Shown: piece after piece, positions 1 to 7,861 of the stretch | Numbering within the stretch: position 1 is the stretch's first letter | Layout: every line of letters begins with the position of its first letter | Assembly: GCA_002897695.1 (NCBI GenBank) | Contig: BDTG01000008.1 | Location: 105,345-169,344 of the forward strand | DNA length: 64,000 nucleotides | DNA from: a bacterium BMS3Abin14 | GTDB taxonomy: Bacteria; BMS3Abin14 | Direction of reading: 5' to 3' | The notes under the pieces: generated by a model | What the model was told of the DNA's origin: nothing | Seen by the model: only the letters and a program-made list of their open reading frames with translations | Database searches by the model: none | Made by a program: the position numbers and the translations under genes

Positions 1-372
1 CTGGAAGTGATCGGACTTCCCATCGTACGGGAGGACGACGGCCTTGCAATGAGCAGCAGGAACACCTACCTTTCCACGGAGGAACGTGCAAGCGCCCTTT
101 CCCTCAGTCGATCACTGGAGGAGGCGAAAAGGATAGTGGCCTCCGGGGTTCGGGACACGAAAACTGTTGAAGCCCGTGTTCGATCCATAATCGAGGGAGA
201 GCCGCACACCAGGGTGGATTATATCCGGGTGGTGAACACCGGGGACCTTACCCCTGTTGAGCGCATTGTGGATGGCGCGCTGCTCGTTCTTGCCGTTTTC
301 GTGGGCCGCGCCAGACTTATCGACAACACCATTTTAAAAACAGGAAGACTGGAATCAAAATTGGAGGCATAG
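1..372 (+). CDS. panC: Pantothenate synthetase, C-terminal part
   Basis: Joins pantoate and beta-alanine with ATP to make pantothenate in the cytoplasm, the last step before coenzyme A precursors. Only the C-terminal ~123 residues lie in the window; the frame is open to base 1. The motif AMSSRNTYLS, the KMSKS-like nucleotide-binding signature of PanC, is near the start, followed by the small C-terminal domain ending in VGRARLIDNTIL, the usual PanC finish. panD follows after 5 bases, so the two beta-alanine-linked steps are co-transcribed; panB probably lies just outside. The gene runs off the left edge of the window, so its truncation is an artefact. Confidence 0.95.
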   Translation: MEVIGLPIVREDDGLAMSSRNTYLSTEERASALSLSRSLEEAKRIVASGVRDTKTVEARVRSIIEGEPHTRVDYIRVVNTGDLTPVERIVDGALLVLAVFVGRARLIDNTILKTGRLESKLEA

Positions 373-377
373 ATAAG

Positions 378-740
378 ATGAGATACACATTGCTTGCGGG
401 CAAGATCCACCGTGCGACTGTAACGGGCACCGACCTGGAGTACGAAGGGTCCATCACCATTGACAAGGGCCTCCTGGAAGCGGCCCGGATCCCCCTCTAC
501 TCCCAGGTTCAGATCTACAACGTCACCAACGGGGAGCGGTTTGAGACCTACGCCATCCTCGGCGAACGGGGGTCCGGCGCCATTGCCCTTAACGGAGCCG
601 CCGCGCACAAGGCAAGCAAGGGGGATATTATAATCATCGCGTGCTATTGCCATGTTGCGGCCAAGGATGTTCTCTCCCACAAACCGTCACTGGTCTACGT
701 GGATCAAAACAACGCCATCAAGGAAACCAAACAGGGATAG
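378..740 (+). CDS. panD: Aspartate 1-decarboxylase (pyruvoyl enzyme)
   Basis: Makes beta-alanine from L-aspartate for pantothenate synthesis. The 120-residue length is typical. The self-cleavage site is visible as YEGSIT, with cleavage expected between Gly24 and Ser25; Ser25 becomes the pyruvoyl cofactor. The Tyr, Asn and Gly-rich core (residues ~45-80, GAIALNGAAAHK) matches the family. The ATG follows GGAGG by about ten bases, and that ribosome site overlaps the end of panC, so the two are probably translated together. No separate promoter is evident. Confidence 0.96.
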   Translation: MRYTLLAGKIHRATVTGTDLEYEGSITIDKGLLEAARIPLYSQVQIYNVTNGERFETYAILGERGSGAIALNGAAAHKASKGDIIIIACYCHVAAKDVLSHKPSLVYVDQNNAIKETKQG

Positions 741-792
741 CTTCCTTCCTTGCGTCCCAAAAATCCCCGGGACCTTTATTAAAACCATGTTT

Positions 793-871
793 GGGGATTT
801 TCCTTCGCGGCCCTTTGCGGCAGCGCCTGCAACAGGCGCTCTTCGTGGCCCTCTGCGATAAGGCTTTCAAC
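793..871 (+). repeat. Dispersed palindromic repeat, variable-stem family, copy 1
   Basis: Flanks CTTCGCGGCCCTTTGCG and CCCTCTGCGATAAGGC surround a central hairpin GCGCCTG-CAA-CAGGCGC. A second copy at 2783-2855 has the same flanks but a stem of GCACCT/AGGTGC, so paired positions changed together. It lies in the panD-rtcB spacer, just upstream of the rtcB start. Confidence 0.7.
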
Positions 872-925
872 TATCTGGAACCTGGCGTGTCGATATTTTC
901 CGACACGCTGCCGGGGGACAGTATA

Positions 926-2383
926 TTGGCTGAAATAAACCCCGAAAAAATCGCGCCGTTCAAGTGGGAAATCCCCGTTGGAACCGTTCCCGGAATGAGG
1001 GTACACGGGATCATCTATGCGGATGAAGCCCTCATGGAGGACATCCGGCAGGACAAGAGCCTCCTCCAGGTTGCCAACGGGGCCACACTGCCCGGTATCG
1101 TCGGCGCCTCCATGGGCATGCCGGACATTCACTTCGGGTACGGCCTCCCCATCGGCGGGGTCGTGGCAACCGACGTTCAGAACGACGGAATCATATCCCC
1201 CGGCGGCACCGGGTACGACATAAACTGCGGGGTGAGGCTGGCGGGCACAGGGCTCGACCGGAGGGCCCTGAAAACCAGGGACGCCCTCAGACGGTTTACC
1301 GACTCCCTGTTCGCGGGGATCCCCTCGGGGGTGGGTTCCAAGGGGGCGGTCAAACTGGGTGGAACCGAGATGGAAAAGGTCCTCGTCAAAGGTTCACGCT
1401 GGGCGGTGGAGAAAGGCATCGGAGACCCCGACGACCTGGCCCACACCGAGGAGGGCGGCTGCCTTGAAGGCGCTGATCCGGCGCAGGTCAGCGACCGTTC
1501 CCTGAAAAGAGGGGCGCCCCAGCAGGGGACCTTGGGCAGCGGAAACCACTTCGTGGAGGTCCAGTACGTGGACCGGATATTCGACCCCGAGGCGGCCGCC
1601 GCCTTCGGGATACACCAGGATCAGATAACCGTCATGATCCATTCCGGGTCCCGGGGGTTCGGCCACCAGGTCTGCACGGACCACCTGGAGAGGATGAAAA
1701 GCGCTGCCGGAAAGTACGGCATCGAACTTCCCGACCGGCAGCTGGTCTGCGCGCCCTTCCGTTCTCCGGAGGGCCGGAGCTATTGGGGGGCCATGAAGTG
1801 TGCTGCCAACTACGCGTGGGCAAACCGTCAGTGCCTCATGGACCGCGTCCGGGGGATAATGATGGATTTCTTCTCCATGGGTCCCCATGACCTGGGGTTC
1901 CGGCTGGTTTACGACGTGGCCCACAACATCGTAAAGCTGGAGTCTCACCTGGTTGGAGAAAAAGAGCATCTCCTGGCCGTCCACCGGAAGGGCGCCACCC
2001 GCGCTTTCCCGCCGGGGCACCGTGACCTGCCGGTCGATTACAGACCGTTCGGACAACCCGTCATCATCCCGGGCGACATGGGCACGGCCTCCTACCTTCT
2101 AAGGGGAATGGAAACGGGCATGGCAGAGACCTTCGGGAGCGCCTGCCACGGCGCCGGGAGGGTTCTGTCCCGAAAGGCCGCTATCAGGCAAGCCAGGGGC
2201 AGGTCAATTACCCGGGAACTGGAGGACCGGGGGATCTTCGTCCGGGCCTCGGGGAAAACATCGCTGATGGAGGAGATGCCCGAGGCATACAAGGAGGTTT
2301 CCCGTGTGGTGGAGGTGGTTCACCGGGCGGGCATCGCCTCAAAGGTGGCCAGGATGAGGCCACTGTGCGTAATCAAGGGTTAG
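926..2383 (+). CDS. rtcB: RNA-splicing ligase RtcB
   Basis: GTP- and Mn-dependent ligase that joins RNA 2',3'-cyclic phosphate (or 3'-phosphate) and 5'-OH ends; in bacteria it acts in RNA repair. About 485 residues, the normal length. Visible signatures include the N-terminal WEIP box, INCGVRL carrying the metal Cys, GSGNHFVEVQ, MIHSGSRGFG, the VAHNIVK His and the late SACHGAGR motif whose His is guanylylated. The reading frame stays open upstream to 641, but that stretch overlaps panD and a palindromic repeat and shows no RtcB similarity. I therefore chose TTG at 926, preceded by GGGGGA at about nine bases; GTG at 887 is the alternative. No rtcA or rtcR is nearby. Confidence 0.93.
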   Translation: MAEINPEKIAPFKWEIPVGTVPGMRVHGIIYADEALMEDIRQDKSLLQVANGATLPGIVGASMGMPDIHFGYGLPIGGVVATDVQNDGIISPGGTGYDINCGVRLAGTGLDRRALKTRDALRRFTDSLFAGIPSGVGSKGAVKLGGTEMEKVLVKGSRWAVEKGIGDPDDLAHTEEGGCLEGADPAQVSDRSLKRGAPQQGTLGSGNHFVEVQYVDRIFDPEAAAAFGIHQDQITVMIHSGSRGFGHQVCTDHLERMKSAAGKYGIELPDRQLVCAPFRSPEGRSYWGAMKCAANYAWANRQCLMDRVRGIMMDFFSMGPHDLGFRLVYDVAHNIVKLESHLVGEKEHLLAVHRKGATRAFPPGHRDLPVDYRPFGQPVIIPGDMGTASYLLRGMETGMAETFGSACHGAGRVLSRKAAIRQARGRSITRELEDRGIFVRASGKTSLMEEMPEAYKEVSRVVEVVHRAGIASKVARMRPLCVIKG

Positions 2384-2412
2384 AAAAAGAAGAAAAGATA
2401 ATTTAACACAGT

Positions 2413-2443
2413 GCAGCCTCTGGCAGGCTGCTCCACAGGGTTT
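2413..2443 (+). terminator. Possible terminator after rtcB
   Basis: Stem GCAGCCT/AGGCTGC with a five-base loop lies 30 bases after the rtcB stop. The T-rich stretch (GGGTTTT) comes 6-12 bases after the stem rather than directly, so termination strength is doubtful. Confidence 0.3.
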
Positions 2444-2466
2444 TAAAAGAGGGTTTCACGGAGAAG

Positions 2467-2524
2467 ATCAAAAGCCTTAACGCAGAGGCTCGCAGAGGCG
2501 GCCAGTCCCGGCCGCATCGCAGGG
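2467..2524 (-). repeat. Variable-stem repeat, copy 2 (inverted)
   Basis: On the minus strand the arm ends CTCTGCGTTAAGGCTTTTGATC, like the right flank of copy 1. The central stem is GCGGCC/GGCCGC around a six-base loop, a third different stem sequence between similar flanks. Confidence 0.55.
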
Positions 2525-2562
2525 AGCCGCTGAGAAGGGCAACCCATTAGGATCCTGGTTTT

Positions 2563-2670
2563 AAACTTTGCGAAACTTCGTTAACTTTGCGGTAAGTCGG
2601 CTCCTGCCCAGTGCGTAAGCAGACAAAAAGCTGGTTCACCGCAAAGTACGCTAAGTTACGCAAAGTAAGA
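2563..2670. repeat. Inverted pair of GCAAAGT-type repeats
   Basis: The left arm at 2563-2593 and right arm at 2638-2670 are imperfect reverse complements built from ACTTTGCG/CGCAAAGT units, separated by about 45 bases. The function is unknown; it could form a long imperfect hairpin. Confidence 0.55.
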
Positions 2671-2782
2671 CGCGTCCCCACTTCATTAAACCATGTGTAA
2701 CCCTGTGGGGTGACCTGCAAGTGGTCACGCTGTGGTAAAATACATGCCTTATCGCGGTGAGCCGCTCCCTAACCCAAAGATT

Positions 2783-2855
2783 CAAGGTTTTCTCTGCGGC
2801 CCTTCGCGACAGCACCTGGAAGAGGTGCTCTCCGTGGCCCTCTGCGTTACAGTTT
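2783..2855 (+). repeat. Variable-stem repeat, copy 3
   Basis: Shares TGCGGCCCTTCGCG and CCGTGGCCCTCTGCG flanks with copy 1 at 793-871. The stem is AGCACCT/GAGGTGCT, with compensated changes relative to copy 1. Confidence 0.65.
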
Positions 2856-2910
2856 TTCCCAAAGCTCAGTCTGTAAAAACAATTAGTTTGGTTTGCCTCA
2901 ACTCTGTGTC

Positions 2911-2941
2911 ACCCTGTGTACTCCGTGTTGAAATAGCTTTT
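2911..2941 (+). repeat. 31-base repeat shared with 6233-6263
   Basis: Begins ACCCTGTGTACTCCGTGTT and ends AGCTTTT; 29 of 31 bases match the copy at 6233. The two copies bracket the protease pair, one in each flanking spacer. Confidence 0.65.
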
Positions 2942-2959
2942 CTTACCATCTTTTACGCA

Positions 2960-5245
2960 TTAACCGGATGAACCGAATTTCCAGGTCAGGAAAACCATGG
3001 ACATGAGTAAAAGGGTGAGCAGCAGGGCGGCCCAGACGGGTCCGACTTTCAGGGACACCCAAGCGAAGCCGATGAGGGGAAACAGGAGGACGCGGATAGC
3101 CGGTTTAAGCCAAGAGTGGCCGTTAAGCCATCGGGCAGCCGGGGGCGAATACCGGTAGTACATGGCGACAAACCACCTTCCCGGGCCGTTGGTCAAAAGA
3201 TCGTCGTCCCTGAAATCCCTGAGCACCTTCACGGCGGGGGCCTCGTAGGACTCGAAAGCCGCCGTGGCGATGAAGCATCCTCCGCCGCCTCCGGATGGCA
3301 GCGGGGGCATAACCATGATAACTCCGCTGGTATCGGCGGGTATCCCGCCGATACTCAGGCTGACCCGCGTCCGCCCTTCCGCCAGCGCCGTGAATACCCC
3401 GGTAACAGGATCAATGGATCCGACCGAGGTATCCATTACCGACCATGTGGGGGTCCCGGCGATGGCAAGCAGGCTTGTAAAGGCGACGGTGTTCCCCACG
3501 GCGGGGTTGGCCGTGAAGGGCGCGATCCCCGTCACCCTCCACGGGCCGGTCTCCCAGGAACCCACGGGGTCCAAGACATTCGTGAAGGACAGGGTGAAGC
3601 TGGCGATGCCCGGCGACACGGGGGACACGGCCCACCCTGCGGCGGCATCCCCCTTAAGGACGGCGATTGATCTACTGCTGCTGACCGCGCTGATAAAGGT
3701 TGCGTACTGCGCGCCGATGGAATCGGAGTACATGGTGATGGACTGTGTCACATCCAGGGGAGCCAACCCCGAGTAGGGATAAAACGGGGCCAGGGCGCCG
3801 GCCAGGTTGACGCGCTTGCCCGATTTCACTACTCCGGCTAACCGGGCGTCGAAATCCCCTCCATCGATAAGCCGGCCTATGGCCTGCGCGGGCGTAAGAC
3901 CGGGGTCGGCCGCCATGATCAGGCCCAGCGCCGCGGCCGCGATGGGGGCGGCGAAGGAGGTCCCTCTGACGTAGGCATAGCCGTTGAAACCTCCGGACGT
4001 TGCGTAGATAAACGTGCCGGGGGCGGCTATCTGGACGGAGGCGGGCCCGAAATGGGAGAAGTCAGCGAGGGCCCCGGTGCTGTCGGCGGCGGCCACCGAC
4101 AGGACGTTGGTGAGGGAGGTGGAGTAGGAGGCCGGGTAGACGGGAACAATGTCGTTATTAAGTTCGGGGAGGTCCGAATTGTCGTTCCCGGCGGCGGCGA
4201 CGAATATGAGACCCGACGCGCCGGCATCCGTAATGGCGGCCCTAAGGGGCGGGTAGTCCTGCCCCGGAGGAATGATTGCCCAACTCCCGTTGAGGACCCG
4301 CACGTTCTCCCCCGTGTCCGCCAGGGCGGCGGCGTAGCCTATGGCAGCTATGTAGTCACTGGCGAACGGACCGCCACGGAGGGGAAGGACCCGAAGGGCT
4401 TCCATCCCTATCCCGGCGATCCCCGTGCCGTTGCCCCAGGCCGCCGCAATGATCCCCGATATTCTTGTACCATGATAGGGTGCGTCGGGATCTACGGGCG
4501 TGTCGGCCGGGGCGTTGTCATTGGGGAAATCGGCCCAGTCCCAGCCGTTGACGTCGTCGACATAGCCGTTTGCGTCATTGTCTAAACCGGTTCCCAATGC
4601 CTCTCCGGTGTTGACGAAGAGCAGGGAATTGAGCAGGTCCTCGTGGTTGGGGATATACCCCGTCGAATCGCTGAAAATGCCGGCCGAGCCGTCCCCCGAA
4701 TCGATGACGCCGACCCCGGCCGTCATGGTCGAGTCGAAGGTCGACCCCATCACCCCCCACGCCTCCGGGGCATCGATGTCAACATCTACGGAGAATGACT
4801 TGGAGCCCACGGAACCGCTGATGAGGGGCGTTTTGTTCAGGTACCACTGGCTTCCGTTTAGGAATGCGGGATCATCGGGCAGCTGGATGGGTATGCCCAG
4901 GTAAACAACCCTCCTGTTGGGCTCGGCATACTCCACCCGGGGGTCGTTCTCCAGCGTCCTGACGGCATCCTCCACGCTCATGCCGGGGGGGAGCTCCACC
5001 TTTTCCACGCCGATGCGGCCGAGCCGCCTGTGCTCACCCGCCCTGATGCCCCTCCTGGCCTGGTCCCGGTCCCATTCATCCGTGCCCGGCCGGAACTTTA
5101 CCAGCACCTCCCCGGGGACGTAGTTCTTACGGTTCCATTTTCCTGAAACCTCTCCTCCACGATTAACGGGCCGCCCCAGGGCGAGGGCCCCCAGCGAGAG
5201 GAGAAAAAAAGCTGTAATCATGCCTGCTGCAAACCTGGCCTTCAT
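2960..5245 (-). CDS. Secreted subtilisin-like serine protease with CFI-box C-terminus
   Basis: A 761-residue S8-family protease. In order: signal peptide (about residues 1-24), an I9/fervidolysin-like propeptide (residues ~43-115, with VPGEVLVKF and PRVEYAEPN), a catalytic domain with Asp182 (VIDSG), His258 (HGTRISG), oxyanion Asn319 and Ser430 (GTSFAAP), and a long beta-rich stretch (~490-640) with a Big-like segment. The tail begins [16 protein letters not shown], the CFI-box C-terminal domain, and includes hydrophobic segments near the end, suggesting membrane or surface retention. It overlaps the upstream propeptide-like gene by four bases (ATGA), so translation is coupled. It lies downstream of the type II secretion operon on the same strand; being a substrate of that system is possible but only inferred. 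Confidence 0.9.
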   Translation of the reverse strand: MKARFAAGMITAFFLLSLGALALGRPVNRGGEVSGKWNRKNYVPGEVLVKFRPGTDEWDRDQARRGIRAGEHRRLGRIGVEKVELPPGMSVEDAVRTLENDPRVEYAEPNRRVVYLGIPIQLPDDPAFLNGSQWYLNKTPLISGSVGSKSFSVDVDIDAPEAWGVMGSTFDSTMTAGVGVIDSGDGSAGIFSDSTGYIPNHEDLLNSLLFVNTGEALGTGLDNDANGYVDDVNGWDWADFPNDNAPADTPVDPDAPYHGTRISGIIAAAWGNGTGIAGIGMEALRVLPLRGGPFASDYIAAIGYAAALADTGENVRVLNGSWAIIPPGQDYPPLRAAITDAGASGLIFVAAAGNDNSDLPELNNDIVPVYPASYSTSLTNVLSVAAADSTGALADFSHFGPASVQIAAPGTFIYATSGGFNGYAYVRGTSFAAPIAAAALGLIMAADPGLTPAQAIGRLIDGGDFDARLAGVVKSGKRVNLAGALAPFYPYSGLAPLDVTQSITMYSDSIGAQYATFISAVSSSRSIAVLKGDAAAGWAVSPVSPGIASFTLSFTNVLDPVGSWETGPWRVTGIAPFTANPAVGNTVAFTSLLAIAGTPTWSVMDTSVGSIDPVTGVFTALAEGRTRVSLSIGGIPADTSGVIMVMPPLPSGGGGGCFIATAAFESYEAPAVKVLRDFRDDDLLTNGPGRWFVAMYYRYSPPAARWLNGHSWLKPAIRVLLFPLIGFAWVSLKVGPVWAALLLTLLLMSMVFLTWKFGSSG

Positions 5246-5595
5246 CTGTCCTCCTGGAACCGGACTTTCCTGTCGGGCTCCGCGTACCGGACCTCGGGAA
5301 ATGCCGCGAACCTGGCCACCGCGTCCATAACATCAGCCCCATCCGGCAGGATGACGAGGTAGACCCCGATGCGCCCGAGCTTCCTGTCGATGCGGGCGTT
5401 CTGCCCGGCCACGATCTCCTCGATCCTTTCCATGGGAACCCCGTCTTGAAACTTGACCAGAACATGCCCCGGGACATAGGCCGGCTCCGGGGGGCGCCTC
5501 GACATGCAAAAGGCTGATCGGGGCAGAACGACCGCTGTCAAAAGCGCGGCCATAATCAGCCATCCGGCAATATTTTTTCGACCCGTTCTACCCAT
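5242..5595 (-). CDS. Free-standing protease propeptide-like protein
   Basis: 117 residues from the ATG at 5595. A signal peptide (hydrophobic stretch ending PRSAFC) is followed by one I9/fervidolysin-like domain: [23 protein letters not shown] and [10 protein letters not shown] mirror [23 protein letters not shown] and [10 protein letters not shown] in the prodomain of the protease encoded immediately downstream. There is no catalytic domain. Overlap with the protease is ATGA. The frame extends upstream to 5649, but a predicted promoter with a start site near 5622 excludes those codons. It may be a trans-acting folding helper or inhibitor of the protease; this is inferred from similarity and coupling. 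Confidence 0.75.
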   Translation of the reverse strand: MGRTGRKNIAGWLIMAALLTAVVLPRSAFCMSRRPPEPAYVPGHVLVKFQDGVPMERIEEIVAGQNARIDRKLGRIGVYLVILPDGADVMDAVARFAAFPEVRYAEPDRKVRFQEDR

Positions 5596-5628
5596 GACAA
5601 CTCGATACAGTTTTGTAACTCGCGTCGG

Positions 5629-5657
5629 ATAATAACCCGCCGGCGGCATTATGCCAA
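5629..5657 (-). promoter_or_regulatory. Sigma70-type promoter for the propeptide-protease pair
   Basis: On the minus strand: TTGGCA, 17-base spacer, TATTAT. Transcription would begin near 5622, giving a leader of about 27 bases before the ATG at 5595. This decides between the two candidate starts. Confidence 0.55.
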
Positions 5658-5704
5658 CCGGAAAAAACTCGTTGTTCAGAGTCCACTTTCCCCCTCACCT
5701 TGGT

Positions 5705-5725
5705 CCTCTCCCCCCAGGGGAGAGG
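5705..5725. repeat. Perfect 9-bp-stem palindrome
   Basis: CCTCTCCCC and GGGGAGAGG arms surround a three-base loop. A related palindrome, CCCCTCCC/GGGAGGGG, lies at 5778-5798. Such C-rich palindromes recur in intergenic DNA of many proteobacteria; the function here is unknown. Confidence 0.6.
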
Positions 5726-6232
5726 AAGAGTAATGACTTCGTTTTATTCCCCACGCTTGTCGGGTTCCACTTTTACCCCCCTCCCTTGAGGGGAGGGGCC
5801 GGGGGAGGGTGCGTGGATGACTTTTTGCGAAGTTCTCATCAATTATAAATCTGAAAAATGATTCAATTTTTTTCTTCTCTCTTCATAATCGGGCATCAAC
5901 CTGGACAACATCCGCCAGAAGCGCGGGCTCTGAAAAAGAAACACCCCCCGGAATTACGCGTGTCCGGCAGGCCGGACAGAAGCGCGGGGGGTTCGCTGAC
6001 CTGAGAATACCCATCCCCAGGGGCTAAATCAAGAAATTTATACACCCGTATTTTCAAACGGCACTCCAGCGCCCGTTCATGTTCCCCTCATCTGATTTCT
6101 CCCACAGGGAGAAGGATTTCTCTGAAATCAGCTTTGGTGAGGGGATGCGCCCTACTTTGCGGCTTGGCGTGAGACCAGAATGTGATCTTCTCTGCCTGCC
6201 ACGCCATAGCTCAAAGAGCGAAGGCTGGTGAA

Positions 6233-6263
6233 ACCCTGTGTACTCCGTGTTAAATTAGCTTTT
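6233..6263 (+). repeat. 31-base repeat, second copy
   Basis: Matches 2911-2941 at 29 of 31 positions and is directly followed by the dispersed repeat at 6269. Confidence 0.65.
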
Positions 6264-6268
6264 GATCT

Positions 6269-6376
6269 CCGGGATTGCCGCGTCGTCTTCGCTTGCTGAG
6301 CTTCGCCGTGATAAGTCACGCGGGTATCGGCTTCCGCCTTCGCGTAAAGCTACGGCGGACAGGCGCAATGACATCG
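6269..6376 (+). repeat. Dispersed repeat with CCGGGATTGCCGCGTC end
   Basis: The left 22 bases match the reverse complement of 62583-62604 at 21 of 22 positions, and the right end (GCAATGACA) matches the opposite end of that copy (TGTCATTGC at about 62560). A weaker relative lies at 41035-41078. Confidence 0.55.
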
Positions 6377-6472
6377 TCTGATTAGCCACTGCTGTGCATC
6401 GGTTTTGCCACGTTGGACATTGGACGTTGGACGTTGCACACTGGCCTCTGGACTTTCAACTCTGGACTGTTT

Positions 6473-7327
6473 TTACAGGCTGAGCTTCGGCCGTCGGAAC
6501 GTTCCCCTCACCTTTACGGTGATGGACCCGTCGGCCTTTGCGCCGGCCCCGGCGAGGAGGAACAGGGGGGCCAGCCGTTTGCGCGACGCCGCCGAGGGGC
6601 GCAGTGTGAACGTCATGTTAATCCGGGAATTTTCAAGGTTCGAGGGGTAAAGGAGGGCGGTCCCCCTGGCGTTGCCGATGACGTCGCCCTGGATGGCGAC
6701 CTCGCCGAGCGTGAGAAGGTTATCCTCGATGGTCCAGAAAACAACACCGCTGGTGACTTTCAGAGCCCCGGCGCCCAGGATGTCCAAGGCACCGCCGGAG
6801 ATGGAAGCGGCCTCAACCCGTGCGTTCCCCTTGCCGGATATCTTCCCCGGCCCTTCGCTGTTTACTTCAAGATCAACATCCAGGGAAAGCCGGCCCGAGA
6901 GCTTCACTGGGAGGTCCTGCCCGCCGGGGATGCGGGATAGTTCGATCCCCTCTCCCCTGCCCCTCACGTTCCATGTACGCCCTGTCATTTCAAGGGTTAC
7001 GGGCAGTTCGCCCCATGGCCCATTCAGGACAATCCCGGCCCTCCTGTCCTTTCCCACTAAGCTCCTCGGGCCCATGGATACCGTGGCATTCCCGAGGCCG
7101 ACATCGGCCCCGCCCAACCTGGCGGAGAGCCCCGTCACCCTCATGGACATGGGGAAGACATATTCCGCCGAATCAACGGACAGCGCTCCATCGGTGACGT
7201 CCTTCATCCGCCCGTTCAGCATCTCGGCCATCCGGTCCCCGGGAAAGGTCGAAATCAGGAAGATCACCGTCATCGACAGGAATAGCAGCGCGTAGGCCGC
7301 GTATCTGACCGCGCCGAACCGTCTCAT
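6473..7327 (-). CDS. gspN: Type II secretion system protein GspN
   Basis: 284 residues. One N-terminal membrane anchor (residues ~10-28) is followed by a periplasmic beta-rich domain with repeated alternating hydrophobic strands (LSGRLSLDVDLEV, ADGSITVKVRGTFRRPKL), as in the GspN family that closes type II secretion operons. It overlaps gspM by four bases and is the last gene of the string. GspN is an accessory component of uncertain role; the call rests on position and fold pattern more than on sharp motifs. Confidence 0.8.
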   Translation of the reverse strand: MRRFGAVRYAAYALLFLSMTVIFLISTFPGDRMAEMLNGRMKDVTDGALSVDSAEYVFPMSMRVTGLSARLGGADVGLGNATVSMGPRSLVGKDRRAGIVLNGPWGELPVTLEMTGRTWNVRGRGEGIELSRIPGGQDLPVKLSGRLSLDVDLEVNSEGPGKISGKGNARVEAASISGGALDILGAGALKVTSGVVFWTIEDNLLTLGEVAIQGDVIGNARGTALLYPSNLENSRINMTFTLRPSAASRKRLAPLFLLAGAGAKADGSITVKVRGTFRRPKLSL

Positions 7328-7860
7328 TTCCCCCCCAGGGTGCTGACCAGCAACGTGGCGTCAAGCAGACTGGGATCGTCGAAACGGGCCTTGATCCGGA
7401 TCCGCCTTATCCTGATCAGACGGCCCTTATCCTCCACGTTTTTCAAAAACCCGGTGAGAGAGCCAAGGTCCAGCTTTTCCAGCCTGATCTCCACTGATGA
7501 TTCCTCGATTCCCGATTCCATCTTGGTTTTCAGCGGTTTCATTGATGCGATCTTGTCCTGAATGCCTGCTTCCCTGGCTCCCGATTCGAGCCGGGCAAGA
7601 AGTGAATCTCCACCTCTGGAGGAACCGATACGTTTCTCAAAGCCGGACAGTGATCGGGTCAGTTCCACGTATCTGGTTTTCAACTCCTCGAACCTGGCAA
7701 GCTCCTGTTTTTTTCGAACCGCCATACTCAACCACCGGCTTCGCTTTTCCAGGGCAGGGGAGAGAACGAGGCCGTACAGAATGGCGCCCAGGACGAAGAC
7801 AGCCCCCAGAGTGATGGCGACCCTTTCTCTTTGTGAAAGGCGAAGAAGAAAGCTGCGCAA
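7324..7860 (-). CDS. gspM: Type II secretion system protein GspM
   Basis: 178-residue bitopic inner-membrane protein of the assembly platform, partner of GspL. It has a short cytoplasmic N-terminus (LLRLSQRERVAITLG), one membrane segment (~14-33), a coiled-coil stretch (~40-80) and a ferredoxin-like periplasmic domain ending in IRIRRIRIKARFDDPSL. The start is TTG with GGAGG nine bases upstream. It lies two bases after gspL and overlaps gspN. Confidence 0.88.
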   Translation of the reverse strand: MRSFLLRLSQRERVAITLGAVFVLGAILYGLVLSPALEKRSRWLSMAVRKKQELARFEELKTRYVELTRSLSGFEKRIGSSRGGDSLLARLESGAREAGIQDKIASMKPLKTKMESGIEESSVEIRLEKLDLGSLTGFLKNVEDKGRLIRIRRIRIKARFDDPSLLDATLLVSTLGGK

Positions 7861-7861
7861 G

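Larger units (their letters stand above)
2384..2959. other. Repeat-rich intergenic spacer without a gene
   Basis: No credible coding frame. The spacer holds a 7-bp-stem hairpin just after rtcB, two copies of the variable-stem repeat, an inverted pair of GCAAAGT-type repeats, a sequence shared with the right end of the window (2699-2716), and a 31-base sequence shared with 6233-6263. It separates rtcB from the convergent subtilase gene. Confidence 0.7.
5658..6472. other. Non-coding spacer with hairpins and short repeats
   Basis: No credible gene. It contains two C-rich palindromes (5705-5725 and 5778-5798), a small hairpin with TTCTCCC/GGGAGAA arms near 6100, the 31-base repeat at 6233-6263, a dispersed repeat starting at 6269 and a short TTGGACG tandem repeat at about 6411-6440. 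Confidence 0.65.

Noticed and set aside
641..925. N-terminal extension of the rtcB frame
   Set aside because: It overlaps panD and a palindromic repeat and has no RtcB similarity; a TTG with a ribosome site at 926 fits family length.
3116..3776. Plus-strand open frames opposite the subtilase
   Set aside because: They are composition shadows of the protease; no start signals or family features.
5596..5649. Longer start for the propeptide-like protein
   Set aside because: It lies upstream of the predicted transcription start near 5622 and adds sequence before a normal signal peptide.
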